Shown here in pieces: positions 47,040-58,969 of a DNA stretch of 64,000 bases. Below the pieces are notes generated by a model. It ran no database searches and was not told the DNA's origin. It saw nothing but the letters and a program-made list of their open reading frames with translations. The position numbers and the translations under genes were made by a program. The first letter of the stretch is position 1, and the number at the start of each line of letters is the position of its first letter. Origin of the DNA: Oxytricha trifallax (taxonomy: Eukaryota; Ciliophora; Spirotrichea; Sporadotrichida; Oxytrichidae); the NCBI GenBank assembly GCA_000711775.1, contig ARYC01000411.1, positions 62,001-126,000 on the forward strand. The letters run 5' to 3'.

Positions 47040-47735
47040 ATTTAACTTATAAGCAGTTGGGGATAACTTATTTCTTGGTTTTTTCCTTATTAAATATGGG
47101 AGTGATTCCTCATATATCTTAAGTCTAAGAAAATTTTTAAATTGTTGGAATAATTCCATTTATATCTCTTAGGGATTCTGAATTCTTTCAAATAACTCAA
47201 TATCTTATTGCGTTGTGTAATATGGCAATAACAGTCTTCGAATCCTTTTGTAATAGGCAAGTTGACATCATTAGTGTGAGAGTGAGTAATGCCCTCTTTT
47301 TTTAGAGGAATGACAGTGTTTAAACTGTAATTATAGTTTCATCTATTGTCAAGTTGTCAGCGATCCGTTTCTCTCCGGGCTTTGTTGTCCTCTAATAAAT
47401 ATCTCTAAGTATAATATCAGTAGTGATAGAAACACACTCATAAAACAATAACTTAGTCTGGCTTATAACTAAATTACATCTAAAGTAAGGTTATGGGTAT
47501 GTACCATGCTTGATTAATGGTGAAAAATGAATATCTTTAGTGAATCTTTCTTATTCTTTACTTTCTGGAAATGTTTGAGTGTTAACTGTGGGAGTGTACT
47601 ATTACGATTGTTGCATCTACTACTTTTTTGAGCGAAAATCTCTAGGCATTTAGAAAGGCTTTCCTCATAAATCAGTCGTTTTCTATCTTAAAAGTTATCT
47701 CGTGTATCTTTATACAGGCAGAAACTTTTAAAGTT
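47040..47735 (-). pseudogene. Unrecognised coding remnant
   Basis: Minus-strand frames with protein-like sequence: MRKAFLNAQRFSLKKVVDAT (from about 47676), then YECVSITTDIILRDIYQRTT and GEKRIADNLTIDETIITVQT (about 47440-47320), then ITKGFEDCYCHITQRNKILS (about 47240). Frame changes link them. No motif is identified. Confidence 0.35.
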
Positions 47736-47749
47736 TTATATCTATAAAT

Positions 47750-48240
47750 TTAATTTGTCATGATAATTTTAAAAAAAATATAAACACAAATAATATTTGT
47801 TTTGATTACTGATTCTTTTTTCCGAAATGGTTATAAATTTTTGATTGCTCATTCATAAGAAATTAATAAATATATTTAAAGTAAAATAAATTCTCTGGAT
47901 TATCTAATGAAAACTACTTTATATTCGTGGATAAGTTTGAGAGATTCATTTTCGAGCTATTTAACTCATTAACCTTAATCAACAATTTGTCAATAAATAA
48001 AGTCATCATTTGATATATTTATTAGAATGATATTGACGTTCCTGCTATTTTCTTGTTTTAATTATATCAAAAGCAAATTGCATAACAATAATTTCCCATA
48101 TTTAAGCTCTTTATTATAAATTCATACTAGCAGTTAATTTTAGATATTCACTATTTAATATTAAATATGACCACCATTATTGAGTTAGTTGAAATTGCAC
48201 ACATAAAGTGAAAAATATAATCTCGCTTCTCATATCGATT
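47750..48240. other. AT-rich spacer
   Basis: No supported gene or repeat. Confidence 0.3.
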
Positions 48241-48249
48241 CACTCTAGA

Positions 48250-48660
48250 TTGCGATGATTTAAAAATTAGCACTAAATAGAGCTTGAAGAGAGCTGTTTA
48301 GTGGAAGGAATATAAAATATCTTACCAGTCCGGCAAAAGCTATGAACGGTATTTCTGTCCTTTCGCTGTCGCAGCTTAAGTATTCTAATCTGGCATATTT
48401 GAAATTATATTATTTTATGTTTCTTCTTTGGGTTTTTCTTCTCTTTTTTGAAGTCTGATCACTTCATTTTTATTGATCCGTATTACCCATGAAAACATAC
48501 TCAGGTCAAGGAGCTCTTTAATTGCAAGGAAAGTTCTACTCTATCTTGCTTAAATGAGTCAACAACTAAAAGATCGAATCTCAGTGATTGTCTTTTAATG
48601 TTGTAAACTTGGACATTTTTATATCTTAGTGTAGTAGAAAGCTATATTAAAAAGCAGTAG
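48250..48660 (-). pseudogene. Two exon-like remnants
   Basis: Minus-strand segments RQSLRFDLLVVDSFKQDRVE (about 48600-48540) and FKYARLEYLSCDSERTEIPF (about 48400-48340) have normal composition. The second ends at a GTAAGATA donor-like site near 48327. Unassigned; flanked by AT-only DNA. Confidence 0.35.
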
Positions 48661-48669
48661 ACTTAGGAT

Positions 48670-51460
48670 TCACCTAATCCAACTATTATCTTTCTTTTTT
48701 ATTAATATTTTTACTCTTAACAAAATTATTTTTCGATTTATATTATATCTTATTACAACTATTTTGTTTCATTGCTTCATCCTACGTTCTTTCTCAAGTT
48801 ACTGATTATTATTTCCAGTGCTTTTATTGACTTTTATCATCTCAAAATGTAAATTTTTAAATTATGTTTTCCTTTATAAAATATTAAAGAATATGCTATT
48901 ATTATAAAAATTAACCTTTTAAAATATAATATAAGGACTAAAGTTTAAATTTAGAAATTTTAACCTGAAGACTTTGCTTATTTTTTGCATTTTAGACCTT
49001 TTAAATAAAAAATCATGATTCTTTGATTCCTTTAATTATAAATACCTTTTCTTAGAAATCATTAATTTTATTAATTATTATAATTGATTTAATTTATTTA
49101 TACTTAATTTAAAAATCTATAATTAAGTTTTCTTTTTTTCTTAATTTAATTTACCTTATATTTATGCTACTCTTTTTATAATTTAATAAGTCAAATCGGT
49201 TTTAACAAATATGATTTTTTATCCAGAGCTTTGCTCATATGCTTCTAGTTTGTTCTCATAAATCACAAAATCTTCACTAATTTTTATTTTTTTTTCATCC
49301 ATTTTGATTATTGCTCCATCAAATACATTTTCATATTTATTCATCTATCTAATAATAAAGCTAAACATTTATAATTTTTCAATAACTTTCTTGTAAAGAT
49401 ATGAAAGTTATCTGTAATTTTTAAATAAAGTTTTAAGATTTGTATTATCTTCCAGGAACTTATCTTTAATGAAATTATTTTAATTTTTAGAGTTAAGTTA
49501 GATTAAAATAGCAATTCAATTTATTTAAAATAAATAAATCTTGATTGATTGATAAAAATTTCTCTTTTCTTGATATTTATTTGGTCATTCTGACGTTTTT
49601 AATTGTAATTAATTTATCAAAAGCGACTTCTCTTTCTTCATTCTGTTCTTGAACCAATTAACTCTTTTCTTTCTCCATAAAATTCAAACTAACCTTACAC
49701 CATTGTCCTCATTATTTAAATACTATAAATATTCTTTCTGAGGCTAATTATGTTTTAGGCTTTTTATAACTTTAACTTTAAGAGAGAGTTTATGTATTAT
49801 AGTGTTTCTAAGCTTTATTAAGGAATACAGATTTATATTTATACACTATAAATGATTCTAGAAATGCAAATGCTAATGAGTATTATATGCATATAATAAG
49901 AAAATTATTTAGTTTTAGTTAATTTTTGATTTCTAATAAAGGCTTCATTTATAAGTATTCAAAATGATTAAATCAAAATAAGTGGATTGTTTATAAAATT
50001 AGATAAGACTAATATTATCTTCAAAATATTTTTATACAAACTTTCAAGAAAGTTTGTTTTCATTACTTCTTTTTCTCATGTTCCATTACACTAAGAACCA
50101 GCCTATTTCTGATTTAATTAGGAAGAACAATAGAATATATTTAATAAAATATAAATATTTGAATTGTTTGATGTTTTGACTACATTAAATGAAACGCCCA
50201 CTTCTTCTTTGATAGCAGAGATTTAAATCTTACTTTACTTAAGTTTAATTTTTATTTATTTAGTTATTTATTACATGAAAATTGATAATAAATATCTAAT
50301 TAGGCAATTAATTACAAATTTAATATTTTTATTTATATATCAATTTTATATTGAATGATGTTAAGCCTTTCTAAGACATTTGTGCTGCATATTAATACAG
50401 ATTCATATTACAATCTTCATATTTATTGCATGTAAAATTTCAAAATCTATCACACGCACATCTTCTAACTCAAACCTGGTTTAAAAACAAAGTTCTAATC
50501 TTTAAAGCGTTCTTAAATTGATTTTATTGAATTATTTCGCATGTTCATTGATATTACCAATATCAATTTAACCGGAAACATTTTCTTCATCTTTAATTCT
50601 GTTGTTTATTTTTAATTGAAGCAAATTGTTTTGTTGTTGTTGTTGAATGTATAATTGCTTTCATGTATACAGTAATGAAATTATAACTCTTAGGAGAGAT
50701 GCTTTCAAACCTATTTCGTATTCCACTAATTAAACATCTCCTCTTTCTTATATCCAATCATCATTTATATTATTAATTCAAGTCTGTTAATTAATCCTAA
50801 TATTCCTAAAAAAATAGCTTTAAACCTATTATGTTTAAGAATATATAAGTAAATTAATTACAATTTATTTTTATCATAATTTTGTTATTAATCCTCATTG
50901 TTTCTCTCAAGGTGTAACTTTTGTGATTCATTTAGTTTTGCATTAGAGCTAATTTTTTATGCAAAACTTAACAATTACAAGGCAATTTTGTGTCATTAAA
51001 ATCTTAATGTGATTAACAAGTATTGATTAAAAGATAAATTTTATAAATATTTTAACGTATAATCTTTAAATAAATGGATCAAAAATGTAATTACCATTGT
51101 AAATTAAGGATAAATTATTATTACAGCTTTCAAACTATATTGATTCCACAGTTTTTAACATTTTATAATAGAATTTATATACTTAGCTTGACTATGTTTT
51201 AAGCATATAAATAAATAATTAATGTATTTATAGGAATTACCTTCGGATTTCATATATAATTAATAAATCTAAGTCTATTAAAAAATAAAACATAGTTTCA
51301 AACATATTGATTATTGAAGTTGATTTAGACTGAATTAAGATATAAAAATAATTATTACAATTTGATAGTAATAAATCATTAATTTCTATAATTGAGCCTA
51401 TATTTTATTTTCAACTCAAATATTATTCAATTTCATAATTATAATAATAGTAATAACATT
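48670..51460. other. Gene-poor AT-rich region
   Basis: Almost 2.8 kb of low-complexity AT-rich DNA. A (ttg)n tract lies near 50628-50645. I found no convincing coding frame, long inverted repeat or RNA gene. Confidence 0.4.
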
Positions 51461-51469
51461 AAATTAAAA

Positions 51470-52010
51470 TTTCGGGGATATCCTTTCTAAAATGTATAGT
51501 AATATGCAAGGGACAAGTCCTTTTACAAGCATAAATGGAATGACCCCCATAAAAACATCCACACTTATTTTTCTGTTGCTTTGTGTTCACTTTATCTTTC
51601 TCTTCTTGATGATTAATCTTTTGCCCAGTTGTAATCTACTCATTTAGTATTTTACATTTTTTCTTATCCTTAAATTTTATTTTTTCATAATAAAATATCT
51701 CATTTTGTTAAGTTTTGTTTTTTTTAAAAACTGCCTTTTTAATATGAATATAGAAAAAAGCTTTTATATGTCAAATTTGAAGTTTTGCCAATTAATAATT
51801 TTGATTTCTACAGTTAATAATGTTTTGGCTTATTAATTATTATTCTTAAATTACTAAATTACTTTATTCTTAAAGTTAATTTCTTATTTAATTCTTATCA
51901 AGTTCTCAACTTTCTTTTGATCTCTGCTGTCAACATAAGAGAAATGATTTGAATCTTGCTCAACTTTCTTTTCCCCCTTTGACAGAATCACAAGAATTAT
52001 TTTTGAGAAA
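51470..52010 (-). pseudogene. Cys-rich coding remnant beyond the copy C kinase
   Basis: Minus-strand coding reads SKGEKKVEQDSNHFSYVDSR (about 51970) and then INHQEEKDKVNTKQQKNKCG leading into CGCFYGGHSIYACKRTCP (about 51570-51500). The C-x-C-x4-H-x4-C spacing is one residue short of a zinc knuckle. It directly follows the kinase end of copy C on the same strand and may be its C-terminal extension or a separate gene. Confidence 0.4.
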
Positions 52011-52019
52011 AATTTAGAA

Positions 52020-54244
52020 TTGAATAATATCAAAATCCATTAACTATATGATTTTATAAAATTTGGATAATTTAGTTTCAAGAAGTAGGAATTTAGATTG
52101 TGTTCCCTTAACCAAAATATGCAAAATGTCATCAAAGTTAGTCATAGTGCCCGAATCAATCAGCTTTTATGAAAGCTGAGAAACAAACTTCAGATTTTCT
52201 ATGACGTCTTAGAATTTTTCTTGATGCAATATTATGATAAGGATGGAGTATTTATATCTCCAAGCCTCTGCATATATTGACCCCCATATGGTTAACCCCA
52301 TTAATGTAAGAACATGAATTTGATTCCGTTTAAAAAGTTTAGGTCCCTTAAATTTGTGCTCTAGAAAAGTAGCTGATTGTACAATAGGAGGTATTATCAA
52401 GATTGATTTTGATGTTTTGAGGTTTTAAGTTGAGATGTACAACATTTTATTCATGAAGCTTAGCTATTGCAATAATTGCACTAACTATGCATCCCCATGT
52501 GACCACTCTACGATGCTGGAGATATAGCAGATCTCACAAATTGAAATCATAACTCTTAAGCCAAATTAGCAAGTAATTAGGGTTAAAATAAATCTTGGTA
52601 TTGGAGTCTAGTTGATTATTATTGTGTTCCTCTATATTAATAAGCATGGTAATGTCTTGTTAAACCCTATCTCGATAGAGTTGGTAAAATTTTCAAAAAA
52701 TAGGTGACTGTAGGAAATAATATAGATAAAATTTAGTGAATAACGAGATGCTGCTTTATGATAATACAATAAATTTATTCTTAAAGATTAATTAATTATA
52801 AGTTATGTTATAATATTAGTTTATTAATTTAAATTATATTAAGTTAATAAGATTAAATTAATCAACAAAGATTGTTAAATAAATTGATCAGAAACTATTT
52901 AAACAATATTAATTCATGTTTAATTAAATTATTATAGTGAATAAACTATAGTACATTTGATAAAAAAGTTTTTTCTTTTATAAACTGTTTAAAACTTAGG
53001 CAATTATTATTCCATAATAGAGCTTTGATGATTAAGTTTTAAAATAATCATACTTTAAAATGAAGTAAAATATAATAGAATAAAGTAAATAAACTGAAAC
53101 AAATATGTTCTAACTTTTATATTTATATCAACTCTCATTTACTCAAGTTTAATAAATTTATGCTTTCTCTCATAAATACATATTATGTATATTTTAACTT
53201 AAAATAGATGTAATATTTTAAACTTAATCAAACAAATTAATGTAAGGCAATCGAGAAATTCTTGGCAACTTTTCTTGACTGCCTTACATTTTTTATAAAC
53301 TAATTTTCCAATATAAATTAAGTTATATTTATTTTTAATAATTTATTATAAGATTCTACTGTATTTATTTGTTAAACCACTTGAATATTTAAATTTTTTA
53401 CCAAGTGCATCTTATTTCAAACTCTCTATATAGTGTCTAGACAAGTGGTTGTATGTGAGAGAAGGTCTCTTTTAAATTAACTCTTCAATTGATTCAATTT
53501 GAAAACCCTTTAATTAAGACTTCTGCTTAATTGTTTCCGCAAAGTTCTGATAGTTGTTTTAGGCTATTTAAGGTTTTATATAATCGCTAATCACCTATTA
53601 CTATTAAGAACCCAATTAATTTTAAAGTTCCGGTTATTTTAGTTCCTCATTTTAATTGTGTGCTCCATCGTTATCAGATTGTGGTCTTCCATATTGCTTC
53701 CTTTTCGTTTGTTTCAGATCAATATTATACAATTACGAGATAGCTTATTATTGAAAATTAAGCGTTTAAGGACCTTATTATTTACGATGGGAGGGTACCT
53801 TGATTAAAGAAAGTTTGCTTCCGAATGAACAATTAGGTGCCTCTTTAGTTATGCAGTTGGGTATCTGCCATTAAACTTTAGCTTACAAACTTTACAGGAG
53901 TAACCTTCCTTTGATTTTAAATGAGCAAACTTCCACTGCTTTCTAGAATGAGTTTTGTTGTGCCTTGTGTATTATTTCTTAGTAAAAATTTTGCCGCAAA
54001 CTGTGCATTTATATGTTGAATGAGAAATGGAATCGCCAGACTTCCAGTGCTTTATCTCTGCTTTTGCTTGATTTCTTTTAGTTAGTTAAGGTTTTTAGGA
54101 AATATAGATAAATATTTTATACTTACTATTTTCTATAGTACAACAGCTTGAAAGCTCGACTACTGATGACGAGTAATCATCCTCCAAATCAATACTGCTT
54201 ATTGAGGACATGCTATAATTGGCACCTTTTAATTTATGTTGCAT
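52020..54244 (-). pseudogene. Zinc-finger/kinase transposon gene, copy C
   Basis: ATG 54244 reads MQHKLKGANYSMSSISSIDL. A GTAAGTAT...AAAAG interval (about 54128-54077) may be an intron. Two C2H2 fingers follow in one frame (about 54018-53840): YKCTVCGKIFTKKQYTRHNK, then YSCKVCKLKFNGRYP...LKRHLIVH. The kinase part lies at about 52490-52030, with IAKLHEQNVVHLNLKPQNIK (catalytic HRD is HLN) and a C-lobe segment (NLKFVSQLSQKLIDSGTMTN). About 770 bp of unrelated AT-rich DNA (52690-53460, including a 48-nt hairpin) separates fingers from kinase. The TBE 57 kDa protein has this same domain pair. Probably inactive. Confidence 0.68.
53241..53288. repeat. 48-nt hairpin repeat, first copy
   Basis: The sequence runs from tgtaaggcaatcga to cttgactgccttaca, so its ends pair as an imperfect hairpin. 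A related 48-nt copy in the same orientation lies at 57251-57298. The two bracket almost all of TBE-like copy C (about 4.0 kb apart). It lies inside the DNA that interrupts the kinase gene. Confidence 0.65.
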
Positions 54245-54699
54245 TAACTATTAAATAACTTAATTAATAAAAATATTAATAGTCACGATTTTGTTATCAT
54301 AATTAACCTTAGTTATTAAATATAATTATTTAAAAAGTTAATATAAATTATATTAAAGGGAACCCAAATTTTTTGAAAAATATAAAAACACAAATTTCAA
54401 GATTTCAATACTAACTTTAAAATCCAGAAACCCAGAGAATTAACATTTCAAACCCTTTTGTCCTGACAGGACATCCATAAATTTATGGGAGGAACATAAA
54501 TAAAAGAAAATCCCAATATAGCCTCAATACAATTAATTAAAGTCTCTGAATAATTAACAAAAGGAACCTTGCTAAAATTTATATAGAAAAATAATATTTA
54601 CTTATTGCTGTTGAAGCGATATCGCAGCCAATAAAAAAAGCTATTATTATAGAAAGACATTTTTTTGGAGAAATGTGAAGGCTAAGATAGATTACTTAA

Positions 54700-55478
54700 T
54701 CAAAATTGTAATTATTAATAAACTTATGGAAGGAACTTAAATGAACTAAAACAGAACTTAAATAAACACTTAAATCTCACTCAGATAGTTAGAAGGCTAA
54801 TTAAGCAGTAAATCAAAAAAGCTATAGCTACCTCAAATTCTAATGTATACTATAAATGTTAAATCTGATATAGGCAATATGTTCATGCCACCTTATAAAC
54901 AATGTACTATGAGATTTATAAGAGATGTTCTTAAAGGAACCCAAATTTTAATCAAGTCTAAAATAGATAATTTGGATTAATAAACCATTTTTCCCTGAGT
55001 TGAGAATGAGGCGCATATGGGAGGAGGTTAGAGTGGATGAGGAATTGACAAGGTACTTATAAATTTACGAGGATGCTGATGGTTAGCCTTTATGCATTTA
55101 TTTTTTTGGCATTCTAGGGACCCTAAGGAATGAGTTTTTGTAAAGGATGGTTCATGATAAATAGTAGATAAGAGTTTCAGGACTTAAATTTAGGGGGACC
55201 GAAATAAAATTCTTATTAGCAATGAGTTTTTAGAACAACTCTAAAAGAATCCAACTATTTCGAGTAAGCCAATTGTTTCCTTAATATTTTTACATAGAGA
55301 GAAAAGGCAGGGCACTCTCACTTTGAAGCAAGGCCTATAAATCAGGAGAATTACTAAAAAGAGAAAGTTGAACGAAATGACATTTTTGTACTCTGATTAT
55401 ATCAATCTTGCAAATTAGAATTAAGAGACAAGGAACCTAAATTAAACTCCTTAAAAACAAAAGTTTTTAAATATATGA
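54700..55478 (+). pseudogene. 22 kDa-like TBE accessory gene, copy C, with 36-nt intron
   Basis: An upstream exon-like segment (IVRRLIKQQIKKAI, about 54785-54830) and a 29-nt GT...ATAG interval precede ATG 54889 (MFMPPYKQCTMRFIRDVLKG). After an early frameshift the core reads FFGILGTLRNEFLQRMVHD. After a -1 shift also seen in copy B, KILISNEFLEQLQKNPTIS reaches a donor at 55264. Splicing to 55299 gives a 36-nt phase-1 intron, and exon 2 runs 60 codons (RQGTLTLKQ, then a basic tail) to TGA 55476-55478. It converges with the transposase, with 25 bp between stop codons. Confidence 0.6.
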
Positions 55479-55503
55479 TTTTAATTAATAATTTTAGCTT
55501 AAC

Positions 55504-56571
55504 TCAAGACCTTAAATTAATCATTCTTTTTCCAATAGTGTAATCTAATTTTGCATTTTAATTAAGTGCCTTATTTTCAGTTTTAAGGCAGTCAACTTAC
55601 TTAATACTCAAAATTGTGTCCCTTGCTATTTAATAGTGCATCTTATTTGATAAATTAAAGTTCCTTTCAAATACGTATTTTTTGTACTAAAGTTTCACTC
55701 TAGAAATAATTTCTTCAATACAGTTAAACTCGGATGAATAGGGAGCATTAAATACATGACTCCATCCATTACTTTCAATTTATTGTGTAAAAGTCTTGTT
55801 ATGATGAGTTCGCAAATTATCCATAAAAAGAATTGCTTATTTGCCCTTTTAATAATCTTCAATTATTTCAAGTCCTGAAAGTAAGTCTGGAATTTTAATT
55901 GATTTTTCTTTAATAACGTACCCTAAAAGTCCTTATTGTCCAAAAATAAATACTAACACAGCAAGAGATTTTATATTAATGCCCCCTTTTTGAACATCTT
56001 AATTTTTATAAGGTCCTGCCCAAGCTTTAAAAGTAATAGAATGGGGCTTAAATACAGTTTCATCTAGATATATTATATTTTTTACTCCTCATAAGAATTA
56101 CATTGTATTAGGTACGATTAAAGCTAAGCTACCTAAATTTTTAACTACTTGAAACTTGAAATCCTATATGAAGACCTAGATTTTTTGTACTTCACGTTAT
56201 TTCTAAGATAAATATTTCTTAAAACTGGAAGTAGAAATCTTAGTATAAAGAAGTTTTCAATGAAAAATTTTTGCCCTATTTGCAATAGAGTATATTTTAA
56301 GTTCCATCAATGTTTTTTGATTTACTAAATAGTTCAAATGATTAATAGTCAAGTTCAGAGCTTTTTATTGTTCTTCTTATTTTAAACCGGCTAGGTAAAA
56401 AGGATTAATGCAAACTTTTCTTATAATGTTAACATGAAGCCCAAACAAATTCCCTAATTATTTATAGCTAAAATAAGTAGTTTAGCATTCAAAGGATCCT
56501 CCTCCCCAAATCAAAGTTTAAGGATTTACGTTCTAGTTCCTAGCTAATATTACAATAAATATTTTTTTCAT
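55504..56571 (-). CDS. DD34E transposase, copy C, all catalytic residues present (TBE 42 kDa-like)
   Basis: A single frame of 356 codons runs from ATG 56571 (MKKIFIVILARNQNVNPQ) to TGA 55504-55506. Only two internal TGA codons interrupt it (after AKIFH and after TMQFL). The length of about 355 residues equals the roughly 42 kDa TBE transposase. The N-terminal region has a helix-turn-helix-like segment (YKQLGNLFGLHVNIIRKV). The catalytic triad is complete: YLDETVF, FMDNLRTHH, and the Glu of FNCIEE exactly 34 residues after the second Asp. It would cut and join transposon ends. The two TGA codons either kill it or arose from TGG (Trp). Confidence 0.82.
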
Positions 56572-56579
56572 TTATATTT

Positions 56580-57790
56580 AATTTGTATTAAATTTATAAA
56601 TCTCAATTTTTCTCAAAAAATTATTCTTATGAATGTTCTTTTATATATTAAAATTTGATTCCATCTTTGGCGTCATATTAATTTGTAAACATATTGTTTA
56701 TTATAAAATAGACTACTTGTTTAATTAAATAATTAATTTAAGACTTAAAATCATCTCAAGGAAAGCCTCCTATTTAACACTGAGAAATTTAGAAGGATGC
56801 CATCACTTACTTTTTAGGTGTCTTCAAATTAAGTGATGAGATTGAAGTAAAACGTACCATTGGAGTTTTGTTGGACAGTCTTTGGGTTTTTTTACTGGAT
56901 TCTTATAGTTTAAAGAAAAGAATGAATCTCGGTTGTAATAGCTAACTAATTTGAATCGATTAGCACTTCGATTATAGGAAGCCAAAATTTATTTATAATA
57001 AATGTTAACAGATTATGTATTTGAAATTTCGTGAAGCTTCCATAATTCAGTTATAATTTAATGCTACTAGTTAATTTCAGTTATCTATTAAGATCTTACT
57101 ATTTTGGATTTAAGAGATAGTCTCATGAGGTTAAGAATTGGTAGAAATTTTGAATATTCAGATGAATTTTATGATTTATATAGTTGTAATTTATAATTAA
57201 ACATAAATCTAAACAACTTAATTATTATCCATATCTTTATTTACAAGGAATGTATGACAATTGAGAAATATTTCCCAGTTTTTTTCGATTGCCTTACATT
57301 TATGTATTAGTTAATAAATTTAAAAATTATATTTTGCTTATCTTGGTTATGCTAAATATATTGGGTAAATGATAATTCATTCTATAATAAAAGTCTTATT
57401 GTTTTACTTTTTAGTTTTAAATTAAATTTTATCATATATTATTCTAATTTATATAAAATATTTCAGTTTATTAATTAAAAATAAATTATAACAAATATGT
57501 AAAAAAACTTTAGACACATTTACTAAAATAATTAAATAAATAATACATAATCAACATCACCATACTTTTTCAAACTTTAGGTATTTCTCAGATTTTAATA
57601 TAATCATCATTAATAATCTCAATTTATTTCATGCTTTTATTCATAGATTATGCATTACTTCTTAATTTCTTCAAGCTATATTAATTAATATGCTCACTTA
57701 TTTATTTAAAAATATTAATAAATATTTGAGATAGTCGAATGAAAAGATAAAAAGTTAGTTTATTTTTGATAGTCTCGTATATTAACAAGA
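56580..57790. other. AT-rich flank of copy C
   Basis: No gene is seen. It contains the second 48-nt hairpin repeat at 57251-57298. The stretch cttatgaatgtt at about 56630 resembles the corresponding flank of copy B, so transposon homology extends slightly past the transposase start. Confidence 0.4.
57251..57298. repeat. 48-nt hairpin repeat, second copy
   Basis: The sequence runs from tgtatgacaattga to cgattgccttaca. It aligns over its full 48 nt with the copy at 53241-53288, and its ends can pair with each other. Short flanking similarity on the right suggests the repeat unit is larger. Confidence 0.65.
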
Positions 57791-57799
57791 GTGTTCCAG

Positions 57800-58170
57800 T
57801 TTAGAAGATAAGGTCAATGACTACTGCTGCTTATTAAAATTTCTATTGTCAAATAATATCCTAGTTAATCTTTCTGAATAACATTGATTACTACGATATT
57901 CCCCGGAATCACCAAGTGATCTTTGTAGAAGTTAATCTTTTTGATCGTCATTCATGAACTCAGCCTAGAGAAGCCTTTATAATAGACAGAGAAGTATCGT
58001 TCGTTCATAGTAGTGCTGCAATCCTGATTGATTTGATTCTTAAATTATAAATATTTATATTCCTTATTTGAGCATGACAAATGAGCATTTTGGATAGACG
58101 AGTTGCTAGGGATAAATTATGGTTTGTTATCACAAATCCTTTTGGCTAACCTATTATTTCTTTAAATATA
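57800..58170 (-). pseudogene. Unrecognised coding remnant downstream of the copy D kinase
   Basis: Minus-strand frames have protein-like sequence (TNHNLSLATRLSKMLICHAQ, then MTIKKINFYKDHLVIPGNIV). It may belong to the end of copy D or to another element. Unassigned. Confidence 0.3.
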
Positions 58171-58179
58171 AACTTTATA

Positions 58180-58965
58180 AAGAAAATATTTACATTTTGA
58201 TCAATGCACATTCAATTATGATTAATATTTGTAAAATAAGAAAAAATGAATACCCTTTATATGATCTACATCAAAATGACCATTTAAAACATTGATTGAG
58301 TAATCATTGATTTCATGATAATAATATATAATAATTGAATATCATAAAATTAAAATTAAAACAGTAGAAAAGCATATTAAAAATTATAAGTCAGTAGTTG
58401 AACAAGAATAAATATTTAATAAAATATATTCAATTAAAATAAAAGTTTATGTAAAATAACGTCAGAAAAGATAACAAAAAGCAATAAATATTAAAATATC
58501 AGAGTGAATTTATATAAATAAGAAACCAAAAAAATGCTAATTGTTAAAATAATGTAAAATAAAAATTAATAAAAAGACAGTAAATTGAATAAAAATTTAA
58601 TCAACAACAAAAAAATAATAATAAAATGAAAAAATAATAAAGTGAAATTATGAAAAATAAAAAAACGATTATAATAAAAATATAAATAAATGTTATTTCA
58701 ATTTGATCTATAGTAGTATCAGCAACTTCATTGTTATCATCTAATTTTTATCATAAAATATAATATTTTCTAGTTAATTTTATTCGATTATTTAAAAGTC
58801 TTAAAACCCAGAAGTTTTTTTATAGTGTTTTTAATTATAAATAATTTAATTAATTCAAATTCTTTTTTTGGTTTTTATGACTTTTTTTTATATTAGTAAT
58901 TTATTTCAGTATTTTATGCGAATTATTATAACATTTTATATAAAAACTACATTTTTTACTTATGC
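58180..58965. other. AT-rich stretch, no gene seen
   Basis: A-rich low-complexity DNA, including an aaataataataaaatgaaaa-type stretch near 58610-58640. No supported feature. Confidence 0.35.
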
Positions 58966-58969
58966 GGCC

